Below are positions 1-6,298 of a stretch of 6,403 nucleotides of DNA, piece after piece (positions within the stretch are counted from its first letter, which is position 1; each line of letters opens with the position of its first letter). The translations under genes and the position numbers were made by a program. This stretch comes from Bacillota bacterium (GTDB lineage: Bacteria > Bacillota > Clostridia > Christensenellales > Aristaeellaceae): contig JAGVSV010000009.1 in assembly GCA_019137115.1 (NCBI GenBank), positions 1 to 6,403 of the forward strand, read 5' to 3'. The notes beneath the pieces are model-generated. The model saw only the letters and a program-made list of their open reading frames with translations, ran no database searches and was not told the DNA's origin.

Positions 1-774
1 ATCACCGGCGTTCTGCTGCTGCTGTTTGTCAAGCTGCACCAGTGGCTGGGCATCTGGTCGTTTGTGGCGCTGTTCATCGCGCTGGCCGGGCTTGTGGTGC
101 TGATCAGCACGTTCTCGATGACCTTGTCCAAACTCTTCAACAAGTTTGTACCATTGGAGGAGGGCACGCTGCGCACCCAGCTGGAGGAGCTGTTCCACAA
201 ATACGGCTACACCGTGCGCAACATCTACGTGGTGGACGCCTCCAAGCGCACGACCAAACCCAACGCCTACTGCTTTGGCTTGGGCAAAAAGAAGGAGATC
301 GCGCTGGAGGACAACCTGGTCAACCGCTACACCGAGGACGAGATCACCGCGGTGTTCGCGCATGAGCTGGCGCATTTCCACCACCGGGACACGATGAAGA
401 TGGCGCTGATGAACACCGCGCAGATGCTGCCCATCGCGCTGATGCTCATCCTGCTGGTCAGCGCGCCGAGCATCTTTCAGGCGTTTGGCTTTGCCGGGTT
501 GCACTACGGCATGGCGATGATCCTGATGGAGGTACTGGCAGCGCCGCTGTCCACGTTGGCGATGATCCCGATCAGCAAAGCCATGCGCGCGTACGAGTAC
601 CGCGCCGACGCCTTCGCCGCCAGCAACGGTTACGGCAACGACATCATCAGCGCCCTCAAGCAGATGAACCGCGACCATTTAAGCGACCTCAACCCGCATC
701 CCCTGATCGTCAAATGGGAATACACCCACCCCACCCTCAGCCAGCGGATCGCCCATATTGAGCGGCAGGGGTGA
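1..774 (+). CDS. Ste24-type M48 family zinc metallopeptidase (5'-truncated by window edge)
   Basis: The reading frame is open from base 1, so the true start lies upstream. About 257 C-terminal residues are present. The family is a membrane-embedded zinc endopeptidase related to CAAX prenyl protease Ste24, which acts in quality control or processing of membrane proteins; the bacterial substrate is generally unknown. Visible features: a hydrophobic segment near fragment residues 18-38, the Ste24-like string FNKFVPLEEG, then VDASKRTTKPNAYCFGLG. The zinc motif HELAH is at residues 121-125 (bases 361-375). Two more hydrophobic stretches follow, at about 133-160 and 163-190. The downstream glutamate ligand is in YEYRAD (E199, bases 595-597), and the typical C-terminal DLNPHPL and HPTLSQRI strings close the protein. 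About 410 residues is usual for the family, so the N-terminal membrane domain is mostly missing here. All visible catalytic residues are intact. The family assignment is firm; the physiological role is not. Confidence 0.93.
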   Translation: MTGVLLLLFVKLHQWLGIWSFVALFIALAGLVVLISTFSMTLSKLFNKFVPLEEGTLRTQLEELFHKYGYTVRNIYVVDASKRTTKPNAYCFGLGKKKEIALEDNLVNRYTEDEITAVFAHELAHFHHRDTMKMALMNTAQMLPIALMLILLVSAPSIFQAFGFAGLHYGMAMILMEVLAAPLSTLAMIPISKAMRAYEYRADAFAASNGYGNDIISALKQMNRDHLSDLNPHPLIVKWEYTHPTLSQRIAHIERQG

Positions 775-780
775 CGGGAC

Positions 781-805
781 AGCAGCGCGCATAGAACGCC
801 CTGCT
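781..805 (+). terminator. Possible hairpin after the M48 peptidase gene
   Basis: An inverted repeat starts six bases after the stop codon. AGCAG (781-785) pairs with CTGCT (801-805), and GCG (787-789) with CGC (797-799), with one C/C mismatch and a 7-base loop. No T-tract follows, so this is a weak terminator candidate and may only be an mRNA 3'-end stabilising hairpin. Confidence 0.3.
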
Positions 806-894
806 CGCCCCCGCAAGCGACGGCCATGGACAGAACAAGCGCGGTGAAAACGATAAAAGATCATTCACCAGATCGTAGTCCTCAGAAAAACCAT

Positions 895-923
895 TTGCAT
901 TTCTCCACGCCGGCGTGTATAAT
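895..923 (+). promoter_or_regulatory. Sigma-A type promoter of tRNA-Thr
   Basis: The -35 element TTGCAT (895-900) and a perfect -10 TATAAT (918-923) are separated by exactly 17 bp. The predicted start is near base 930, about 7 bases before the mature tRNA 5' end. A short CGGC/GCCG inverted repeat flanks the -10 and is probably incidental. Confidence 0.85.
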
Positions 924-936
924 GCCGACGTTTCGC

Positions 937-1012
937 GCTGATGTAGCTCAGCAGGTAGAGCACATCCTTGGTAAGGATGAGGTCACCAGTTCGATTCTGG
1001 TCATCAGCTCCA
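937..1012 (+). tRNA. tRNA-Thr (anticodon GGT)
   Basis: A complete 76-nt cloverleaf is visible. The acceptor stem GCTGATG (937-943) pairs with CATCAGC (1002-1008). The D-arm stem is GCTC/GAGC (946-949 with 958-961). The anticodon stem CATCC/GGATG (963-967 with 975-979) encloses loop TTGGTAA, which puts anticodon GGT at 970-972 and reads the threonine codon ACC (and ACU by wobble). The T-arm ACCAG/CTGGT (985-989 with 997-1001) encloses TTCGATT. The discriminator base is T1009, and the CCA end is encoded at 1010-1012. All stems are fully paired. It has its own promoter and terminator, so it is a single-gene transcription unit. Confidence 0.97.
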
Positions 1013-1015
1013 CGT

Positions 1016-1042
1016 AAAACCCTTGAGAAATCAGGGGTTTTT
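1016..1042 (+). terminator. Intrinsic terminator of tRNA-Thr
   Basis: An 11-bp stem, 1016-1026 paired with 1031-1041 (one T-G wobble), encloses a GAAA tetraloop. It ends in a run of five T (1038-1042), part of which pairs with the upstream A-run. It begins four bases after the encoded CCA end. Confidence 0.85.
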
Positions 1043-1308
1043 GCATTTGACAAGTCCGGCGAGAACCCGATGTGGCTCCAAACAGAGAAGGACAACCCTG
1101 CCGTTCAAGACGAAGGTCGACAATGTCGGTGCTCTTGGCGGCGAAGGTCATCCTTCCATTGCGAATGTAGTGGCATAAAAGCGGCGTGTCAGGGCGCAAT
1201 GCTACGCAACACGATGCATCCCTTTTCGCAATGATCCTTGCTGCCGAGGCACGTCCTGTTGCCATTACTCCCCGGTTTTCCTTCCGCATTTCCGCATATC
1301 TTTCCATC
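1043..1308. other. Gene-free stretch
   Basis: I see no supported gene, tRNA or repeat in these roughly 265 bases. The open frames on either strand have no ribosome binding site, no recognisable domain and unnatural composition. The minus-strand frames run into the antisense of the tRNA. It holds only spacer between the tRNA terminator and the next promoter, as far as I can read. Confidence 0.6.
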
Positions 1309-1337
1309 TTGACAAGCCCCCTGGTTCCGCCTAAGAT
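1309..1337 (+). promoter_or_regulatory. Strong sigma-A promoter of the structured RNA
   Basis: A perfect -35 TTGACA (1309-1314) and -10 TAAGAT (1332-1337) are separated by 17 bp. The predicted start is near 1344. No ribosome binding site and open frame follow before the terminator at 1595, so the product is a non-coding RNA, or a long leader for rny if the terminator is read through. Confidence 0.82.
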
Positions 1338-1343
1338 GAAGGT

Positions 1344-1625
1344 GTCCGGTGCTCATGCGCCGCCGCGCGAGCGGAGGGGCGCGCCGGTTTGGATATACAC
1401 CTAAGGTCTGACTGGAGGGAACCGCGTTTTTGCGGATACGCTCTTTGCTTCATACAGTTGAAAGAACCCTGCCCCGCGGCCAATGGGCCGGCGTGTTGCT
1501 GGTATGTGCCGCATAGGCATCACTGTTTGACCCGCGCCAGTGTGTAGCCCCGTCTGGTAACAGACAGCCTTATCCGTGTATGGATATACCGTTGAGCCGT
1601 ACGGACAGTTTCCGTGCGGCTTTTA
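1344..1625 (+). ncRNA. ssrS: Structured non-coding RNA, candidate 6S RNA
   Basis: The transcript of about 280 nt is bounded by a near-consensus promoter and a strong intrinsic terminator. I folded it by eye. A closing helix joins 1385-1406 to 1568-1591: ATACAC (1395-1400) pairs with GTGTAT (1576-1581), and TAAGG (1402-1406) with CCTTA (1568-1572), with a weaker outer extension. Inside lies an open 5' strand (about 1407-1421), then a long imperfect arm with CATAC (1451-1455) on GTATG (1502-1506) and an apical GGCC/GGCC hairpin (1478-1489). On the 3' strand are CACTG/CAGTG (1521-1542) and a small GTCTG-GTAA-CAGAC hairpin (1552-1565) followed by AGCCT. A closing helix, central bubble, long arm and small 3' hairpin before AGCCT is the known layout of 6S RNA, which binds sigma-A RNA polymerase and mimics an open promoter. 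The extra GC-rich 5' hairpin makes it longer than the usual 180-200 nt. The alternative is a cis-acting leader of rny. That it is a structured RNA is likely; the 6S identity is an inference. Confidence 0.55.
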
Positions 1626-1626
1626 T
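1595..1626 (+). terminator. Strong intrinsic terminator of the structured RNA
   Basis: An 11-bp stem, 1595-1605 paired with 1611-1621 (one T-G wobble), encloses the loop CAGTT and is followed by TTTTAT. It lies 62 bases before the rny start codon, so it separates the RNA from rny or attenuates transcription into it. Confidence 0.9.
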
Positions 1627-1674
1627 CGTAGAGCAAACGCCGGAACCATAGAATTGATCAACAGAAACTGGGAA

Positions 1675-1680
1675 AAGGAG
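1675..1680 (+). promoter_or_regulatory. Ribosome binding site of rny
   Basis: AAGGAG is followed by seven bases and then ATG at 1688. An out-of-frame ATG at 1684 sits too close to the site and opens only a short frame, so the spacing supports 1688 as the start. Confidence 0.8.
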
Positions 1681-1687
1681 AGTATGC

Positions 1688-3229
1688 ATGCCAATCTATG
1701 TGACCATCCTGATTGCGCTCGCGACGGCGGCTGCCGGCACGGGCATTGGCTTTATGTACCGCAAGCAGGTCACCGAAACCAAGATCGGCCGCACGGAGCA
1801 GTACGCCAAGGAACTGCTCAATGACGCCACGCGCAAAGCCGAGGATCAGAAAAAGGAAAAAATCCTGGAAGCCATGGAAGAGGTGCTGCGCTTAAAGAGT
1901 GAGCTGGACCGAGAGATTTCTGACCGCCGCGAGGAGCAGAAGCGCGCCGAGCGCCGCGTATCACAGCGTGAGGAAACGCTGGACAAGAAGCTGGACAACC
2001 TGGAAAAACGCGAGGAACGCATCAACCAGAAGGGCGAGGAAATTCAGGTGCGCCTGGACGAAGCCGAAGCCCTGCGCGACAAGCAGGAAGCGGAGCTGGA
2101 GCGCATTGCCGGCATCACCAAGGATGAAGCCCATCAGGTGATCGTGGGCCGCGTGCAGAAGGACGCCTACCACGATGCCGCCGCTTCGGTGCGCGACATT
2201 GAATCCAAAGCCCGCGAGGAGGGCGAAAAGAAGGCCCGCAACATTATCGCCCTGGCCATCCAGAAATGCGCCACCGACCATGTGGCGGAGAGCACCGTAT
2301 CGGTGATCGCCCTGCCCAACGACGACATGAAGGGCCGCATCATCGGCCGCGAGGGGCGCAACATCCGCGCACTGGAAACCGCCACCGGTGTCGACCTGAT
2401 CATCGACGACACCCCCGAGGCCGTGATCGTATCGGCTTTTGACCCCATCCGGCGCGAGATCGCGCGCATCGCCATCGAAAAACTGCTGGCCGACGGCCGC
2501 ATCCACCCCGCGCGCATTGAGGAATCGGTCGAGAAGGCGCGCAAGGAAGTGGACGAAAAGATCAAGGAAGCCGGCGAACAAGCCGTCTTTGAAACCCAGC
2601 AGCACAGCCTGCACCCCGAGCTTGTCAAGCTCCTGGGCCGCATGCGCTACCGCACCAGCTATGGGCAGAACGTGCTGCGGCACTCGATTGAGGTGTCCCA
2701 CCTGGCCGGCGTCATGGCGTCCGAACTGGGCGCCGACGTGCAGCTGGCCAAGCGCGCGGGGCTCCTGCACGACATCGGCAAGGCCGTGGACCATGAGCAG
2801 GAGGGCACCCACATCCAACTGGGCGGCGATCTGGCGCGCAAATACCGCGAGAGCCCGGAAGTGATCCACGCCATCATCGCCCACCACAACGACACGGACC
2901 CGCAGACCGTGGAAGCCATCCTTGTGCAGGCCGCCGACGCCATCAGCGCCGCCCGGCCCGGCGCGCGCCGCGAGTCGCTGGAGAACTACATCAAGCGCCT
3001 GACCAAGCTCGAGGAAATCGCCAACAGCTTCTCCGGCGTGGAAAAGTGCTTTGCCATCCAGTCCGGGCGCGAGGTGCGCATCATGGTCAAGCCCGAGGAT
3101 GTCAACGACGAGGGCACGCGCGTGATGGCCAAGGAAATCGCCCGCCGGATCGAGAACGAAATGGAATTCCCCGGGCAGATCCGTGTCAACGTCATCCGCG
3201 AAACCCGGAGCGTGGAACTGGCCAAGTAA
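1688..3229 (+). CDS. rny: Ribonuclease Y (membrane-anchored endoribonuclease)
   Basis: The 513-residue protein is close to the roughly 520 usual for RNase Y. This single-strand-specific endonuclease starts mRNA decay and processes leader RNAs in Gram-positive bacteria, anchored to the inner face of the membrane. Domain order is textbook: an N-terminal membrane helix (residues about 4-23), a long charged coiled coil (about 30-190), a KH RNA-binding domain with the GREG loop at 220-223, and a metal-dependent HD domain. The HD domain has H332, the H361-D362 pair in LLHDIGK, H399-H400 and D417. A conserved C-terminal region ends in RVNVIRE and SVELAK strings. No key residue is missing. The start at 1688 has a well-spaced ribosome binding site. 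No clear own promoter is visible in the 62 bases after the upstream terminator; only an isolated TAGAAT (1649-1654) without a good -35. Expression may therefore depend partly on read-through from the RNA gene upstream. Confidence 0.97.
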   Translation: MPIYVTILIALATAAAGTGIGFMYRKQVTETKIGRTEQYAKELLNDATRKAEDQKKEKILEAMEEVLRLKSELDREISDRREEQKRAERRVSQREETLDKKLDNLEKREERINQKGEEIQVRLDEAEALRDKQEAELERIAGITKDEAHQVIVGRVQKDAYHDAAASVRDIESKAREEGEKKARNIIALAIQKCATDHVAESTVSVIALPNDDMKGRIIGREGRNIRALETATGVDLIIDDTPEAVIVSAFDPIRREIARIAIEKLLADGRIHPARIEESVEKARKEVDEKIKEAGEQAVFETQQHSLHPELVKLLGRMRYRTSYGQNVLRHSIEVSHLAGVMASELGADVQLAKRAGLLHDIGKAVDHEQEGTHIQLGGDLARKYRESPEVIHAIIAHHNDTDPQTVEAILVQAADAISAARPGARRESLENYIKRLTKLEEIANSFSGVEKCFAIQSGREVRIMVKPEDVNDEGTRVMAKEIARRIENEMEFPGQIRVNVIRETRSVELAK

Positions 3230-3244
3230 TCAACTGGCGCCGAC

Positions 3245-3270
3245 AGGGCCGATCCTTCCGGGTCGGCCTT
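3245..3270 (+). terminator. Terminator-like hairpin between rny and the URO-D genes
   Basis: An 11-bp stem, 3245-3255 paired with 3260-3270 (two G-T wobbles), encloses loop TTCC. Only two T residues follow before a G, so termination is probably partial. No promoter is visible between it and the next gene, which fits attenuation more than full separation. Confidence 0.5.
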
Positions 3271-3282
3271 GTGCGCGCCCAC

Positions 3283-3288
3283 AGGAGG
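3283..3288 (+). promoter_or_regulatory. Ribosome binding site of the first URO-D gene
   Basis: A perfect AGGAGG is four bases before ATG 3293. It fixes the start there rather than at the in-frame TTG at 3269, which lies inside the hairpin and has no site of its own. Confidence 0.8.
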
Positions 3289-3292
3289 TAAC

Positions 3293-4258
3293 ATGAACCC
3301 GCTGATTCGCGCGATCAGGATGGAATCCCCCGAGAAAATTCCGGTGTCCGTCAGCATCCTGCCGGCTGCTTTCCTGCATTATGGGCAGGAGCTTGTCCGC
3401 CTAACCAACCAGTACCCCCAGTTTTTCCCGCATGACATGATCGATCCGGAACACATGGAGCACCGCATCCCGGAAACCTATCACGCCGGGCGGCATGTGG
3501 ATGAGTGGGGCTGTGTGTGGGATAACATCAAAGAGGGGATGGAATCCATCGTCACCCATCACCCGGTCAACAGCGCCGAGGATGTGTTTACGCTAAAGAT
3601 TCCGCCCAACCGGGACGGGCGGCTGCCGCACGGGTTTATGTACCTGCGCTTGCTCGATCTGTGCGGATTTGAGCTAGCCATGGAGCTGTTCGCCGAGGAA
3701 GGCGATGCCCTGCGCACGCTGATTGACAAGGTGCTCACCTACAACTTGATCCAGGTGGAGGCGGCGCTGCCCCGTATGGGGGACATCGTCTATCTGGGCG
3801 ATGACTTGGGCATGCAAACCGGCCTTGCCATCGGCCCCAGGAAATGGCGCAAGTATCTGCAGCCCTGCTATGAACAGATCTTTAGCCTGATCAAGCAGAA
3901 GAAGCCCGGCACGCTGGTGTACATGCACACCGACGGCTGCATCCATGAGATCATGGGCGATTTACAGGACTGTGGCGCGGACATGATCAACCCCCAGTAC
4001 CGCGCCAACGGGCTGGACAACCTGGTGCGCGTATGCCGCATGGAGCGGATCATCCCCATCAACCTGGATCTGGACCGCCAGCTGTTCCCCTGGGGTACCA
4101 GGTCGGAGCTGACCGACCATGTGGCGTCCTGCACCGAGGCGCTGTACCTGAAGGAGGGCGGGCTCGGCCTGACGGCGGAATTCAACTTCGAAATACCGCT
4201 TCAGAACATGGCGGCGGTGCTGGACGCGCTGGAACAATACCGTCACTACCGCGGCTAA
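3293..4258 (+). CDS. Uroporphyrinogen decarboxylase (URO-D) family protein, methyltransferase-like
   Basis: The 321-residue protein has the URO-D superfamily TIM-barrel pattern. The superfamily contains true uroporphyrinogen decarboxylase and the MtaA/MtbA methylcobamide:coenzyme M methyltransferases. Visible motifs are DEWGCVW (70-76), the GDDLG loop (169-173), the HTDG motif (212-215) and GADMINP (228-234). MtaA/MtbA use a His-x-Cys zinc site at the position of HTDG; here the residue is Asp, so a different metal site or chemistry is likely. It is not a good match to heme-pathway HemE, and no other heme gene is present. A second, divergent family member follows 14 bases after the stop, and each has an AGGAGG site at the same spacing, so they are probably co-translated and may work together. 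Methyl transfer from a corrinoid is a family-based guess; the substrate is unknown. Confidence 0.88.
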   Translation: MNPLIRAIRMESPEKIPVSVSILPAAFLHYGQELVRLTNQYPQFFPHDMIDPEHMEHRIPETYHAGRHVDEWGCVWDNIKEGMESIVTHHPVNSAEDVFTLKIPPNRDGRLPHGFMYLRLLDLCGFELAMELFAEEGDALRTLIDKVLTYNLIQVEAALPRMGDIVYLGDDLGMQTGLAIGPRKWRKYLQPCYEQIFSLIKQKKPGTLVYMHTDGCIHEIMGDLQDCGADMINPQYRANGLDNLVRVCRMERIIPINLDLDRQLFPWGTRSELTDHVASCTEALYLKEGGLGLTAEFNFEIPLQNMAAVLDALEQYRHYRG

Positions 4259-4262
4259 CCGC

Positions 4263-4268
4263 AGGAGG
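4263..4268 (+). promoter_or_regulatory. Ribosome binding site of the second URO-D gene
   Basis: A perfect AGGAGG lies four bases before ATG 4273, in the 14-base gap after the previous stop. It sets the start at 4273. The longer frame that opens upstream at 4033 reads through the previous gene out of frame and has no site. Confidence 0.8.
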
Positions 4269-4272
4269 CAGC

Positions 4273-5379
4273 ATGGACTTTCACGATCTGCACAAAAGCA
4301 TCCTCAAAGGCACCGCCCACGGCAAGACCATCTGGCAGCCGCGCATCAACTGCTGGTATGACGACCGCGTGTACCGCGGCGAGGCGTTTCCCGCTGGCTA
4401 TGAGGGGATGGACCGCAAGGCTTTATATGAAGCGCTGGGCGTGTCTGACCGGCTGTACCAGTTCAACGCGTGCTTCAAGCCGTCCTACGATGAAACCATC
4501 CGGGTGACCCACCGCAGGGTCGACGACCTGACGGACGAGCTGGTCATCACCACGCCGGAAGGCACGGTGAATGAAGTCACCCGCGGCAACCGCTCCAATC
4601 CCGGGCGGATGCCGGTCAAGTGGTTTGTGGAAACCGAGGAGGATCTGAAAACCTGGATTTATATTGAGGAGCACACCACCTGGCGGTTTGATCAAGCCAC
4701 CTATGACGAGTTGTTCCGCGACCTGGGGCATCTGGGATTGCCCGCGGCGTTTCTCTGCCGGGTCAACATCCAGCAGCTGATCGTCACGCTGGCGGGCGTG
4801 GAGAACACCTATTACCTGCTGGCGGATTCCCCCGACACCGTGGAAGCGTACTTCAAAGCGCTGTCCAAATCCCAGGAAGGTTATCTGGCCGCCGCACTAA
4901 CATCCCCGCTGGAGTGGCTCAACTACGGCGACAACATCCACTGCAAGATTCTGCCGCCCACCCTGCTCCAGAAATATGTGATCCCGGAGTATGAAAAGCG
5001 CCGCGATATATTAAAGCAGCGCGACATCTTCCTCTATTCGCATTTCGACGGCGATTTCCGGGATTATCTGCCGCTGTTGCAGCACTGCGCGCTGGATGGC
5101 TTTGAGGCGCTTACGCCCACGCCGCAGGGCGATGTCACGGTGGACGAGATGGTCAACGCCCTGGGCAAGGACTTGTACCTGGTTGACGGCGTAGCGGCGC
5201 TGCTGTTTTCGGACCTGTACCCCGTCAGCATGTTAAAACAGCAGGTGCAGGAGGTGATGGAGCGCATGGAAGGGCGGCTGATCCTGGGCATTTCCGACGA
5301 GCTGCCGTCCGACGGGCTGCTGGAGCGCGTGCTGATCGTGCGCGACATGGTGGCGGACTTTAACGCAAAACGAGGATGA
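4273..5379 (+). CDS. Second, divergent URO-D family protein
   Basis: The 368-residue protein is longer than its upstream neighbour and clearly diverged from it, but keeps superfamily landmarks. These are an N-terminal WQPRINCWYDD stretch (21-31), NYGDN (217-221) at the position of the neighbour's GDDLG loop, YSHFDGDF with the HFDG motif (257-260), GFEALTP (276-282), and a C-terminal GISDELPSDG string (339-348). Like the neighbour it has His-x-Asp-Gly instead of the His-x-Cys zinc motif of coenzyme M methyltransferases. The tandem layout suggests that the two paralogues act as partners or on related substrates, possibly in corrinoid-linked methyl transfer, but no corrinoid protein or activase is in the window. 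The stop at 5377-5379 is one base from the next start. The family call is confident; the function is not assigned. Confidence 0.85.
   Translation: MDFHDLHKSILKGTAHGKTIWQPRINCWYDDRVYRGEAFPAGYEGMDRKALYEALGVSDRLYQFNACFKPSYDETIRVTHRRVDDLTDELVITTPEGTVNEVTRGNRSNPGRMPVKWFVETEEDLKTWIYIEEHTTWRFDQATYDELFRDLGHLGLPAAFLCRVNIQQLIVTLAGVENTYYLLADSPDTVEAYFKALSKSQEGYLAAALTSPLEWLNYGDNIHCKILPPTLLQKYVIPEYEKRRDILKQRDIFLYSHFDGDFRDYLPLLQHCALDGFEALTPTPQGDVTVDEMVNALGKDLYLVDGVAALLFSDLYPVSMLKQQVQEVMERMEGRLILGISDELPSDGLLERVLIVRDMVADFNAKRG
5372..5375 (+). promoter_or_regulatory. Ribosome binding site of the thioesterase, inside the upstream gene
   Basis: GAGG overlaps the last codons of the second URO-D gene and precedes GTG 5381 by five bases. 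It supports the GTG as start and suggests translational coupling between the two genes. Confidence 0.65.
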
Positions 5380-5380
5380 C

Positions 5381-6166
5381 GTGAACGTACTGACCAAGGA
5401 TTTTTTGTTGCTCAGCGACTTTTGCGACCGGTACGGCCGCTGGAAGCCCAGCCACATGCTGGTGGCCATGCAGGAGCTGGCCGGGGAACATTCCGAGCGC
5501 CTGGACGTAGGCCGCGAAAAGGTGCTGGAATCCGGCGCCATCTGGGTGCTCACACGCACCGAATTGCATGTGCAGCGTTACCCCGTGTTCCTGGACCACA
5601 TCGTGGGCCGCACGTTCCCGACCATGGTGCGCCGCACGCTGTACCCGCGCTTTTTTGTGTTTGAGGATGCCCAGGGACATCTGCTGGCCAGCGGCTCCAC
5701 GTACTGGGCGGTGATGGATTTGGAGACGCAGCGCATGGTGTCCCACGCCTGGATCAATGAGCGCATCCCCAACAACGAGGCGATTGCGCGCCCCCTGGGC
5801 TATCCGGGCAGCGCCAAACTGGCCGCCGGGGAGGAGGAACTGTCGCGTTATCAGCCGGTGTACGCCGACCTGGACCTGAACGGCCACGTCAACAACACCA
5901 AGAGCGCGGACTGGGCCTGCAACCTGCTGGGCAGCCAGACGCTGGCCAGGCAACCGATCAAAACCATGGTGCTCAACTACAACCGCGAGATTCGCGGCAG
6001 CGAGCCGGTGGACTTTTCCTTCCGCCGCGCGGGCTCTGATTTCAGTCTGCGGTGTCTGCGCGAGGGGGTGGCCCACATTGATGTAAGCGGCACGCTGATG
6101 GACAGCGACGATCCGGGCGGGAAGCCCTCCCCGGTGGCGGCGCTGGAGGGCGCGGCGGAGGCGTAA
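5381..6166 (+). CDS. Acyl-ACP thioesterase (FatA/FatB-like, double hotdog)
   Basis: The 261-residue cytosolic enzyme family hydrolyses acyl-acyl carrier protein to release free fatty acid. The length fits bacterial members, which are about 240-260 residues. The N-terminal hotdog domain (about 1-125) contains WKPSHMLVAMQELAGEHSE and the IWVLTRTELHVQRYP stretch. The C-terminal hotdog domain (about 150-245) begins with the active-site string DLDLNGHVNNTK (163-174). N167 and H169 match the catalytic Asn and His of plant FatB, where a Glu follows shortly after the Trp; here the equivalent segment is WACN (178-181), so that Glu appears to be absent. The start is GTG at 5381, one base after the upstream stop, with GAGG ahead of it. 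It is the last gene of the URO-D unit, and no clear terminator follows. The family is clear; the chain-length preference cannot be read from sequence alone. Confidence 0.93.
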   Translation: MNVLTKDFLLLSDFCDRYGRWKPSHMLVAMQELAGEHSERLDVGREKVLESGAIWVLTRTELHVQRYPVFLDHIVGRTFPTMVRRTLYPRFFVFEDAQGHLLASGSTYWAVMDLETQRMVSHAWINERIPNNEAIARPLGYPGSAKLAAGEEELSRYQPVYADLDLNGHVNNTKSADWACNLLGSQTLARQPIKTMVLNYNREIRGSEPVDFSFRRAGSDFSLRCLREGVAHIDVSGTLMDSDDPGGKPSPVAALEGAAEA

Positions 6167-6227
6167 CCGGCGGAAAAGGCGGGGCGGAATAGAAGCGCCG
6201 TGTCCGGCGAAATTTCCCAGCGAAACC

Positions 6228-6260
6228 CCAAAAAATCTCCAAAAAATCTTTTCTCGAAAA
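6228..6260 (+). promoter_or_regulatory. Phased A-tracts, likely UP element or bent DNA
   Basis: The 11-base unit CCAAAAAATCT occurs twice in tandem (6228-6238 and 6239-6249), putting A6 tracts 11 bp apart, about one helical turn. AAAA follows at 6257-6260. The stretch sits just upstream of the -35 at 6264, where UP elements and DNA bends activate strong promoters. Confidence 0.6.
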
Positions 6261-6263
6261 CCC

Positions 6264-6292
6264 TTGACACGGACTGCTTGCGGTGGTATTCT
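6264..6292 (+). promoter_or_regulatory. Strong sigma-A promoter, likely of an rRNA operon
   Basis: A perfect -35 TTGACA (6264-6269) and -10 TATTCT (6287-6292) have a 17-bp spacer. The start is predicted near 6299. Together with the A-tracts upstream and the gene-free leader downstream, this fits an rRNA promoter reading off the right edge. Confidence 0.75.
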
Positions 6293-6298
6293 ACTCAG

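Noticed and set aside
865..1307. Minus-strand open frames over the tRNA, with strings such as MTRIELVTSSLP and DQNRTGDLILTKD
   Set aside because: These are the well-known spurious translations of the antisense strand of a tRNA gene. There is no ribosome binding site and no real protein family.
1411..1435. T-box-like string GGAGGGAACCGCG
   Set aside because: It resembles the T-box consensus only in part. There is no following terminator/antiterminator pair sharing it, no specifier stem that I can draw, and the downstream gene is rny rather than an aminoacyl-tRNA synthetase or amino-acid gene.
1521..1542. GTTTGACC segment as a possible 6S product-RNA template
   Set aside because: It falls on the 3' strand and within a CACTG/CAGTG hairpin loop, whereas known product-RNA start sites lie on the 5' bubble strand. 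I cannot assign a template site.
1576..1824. 82-residue + strand open frame overlapping the start of rny
   Set aside because: It starts inside the structured RNA, lacks a ribosome binding site and overlaps the confident rny frame.
1961..2887. 308-residue minus-strand open frame opposite rny
   Set aside because: It is a shadow frame of a GC-rich coding strand with low-complexity Ala/Val/Gly/Leu content. The + strand encodes an intact RNase Y.
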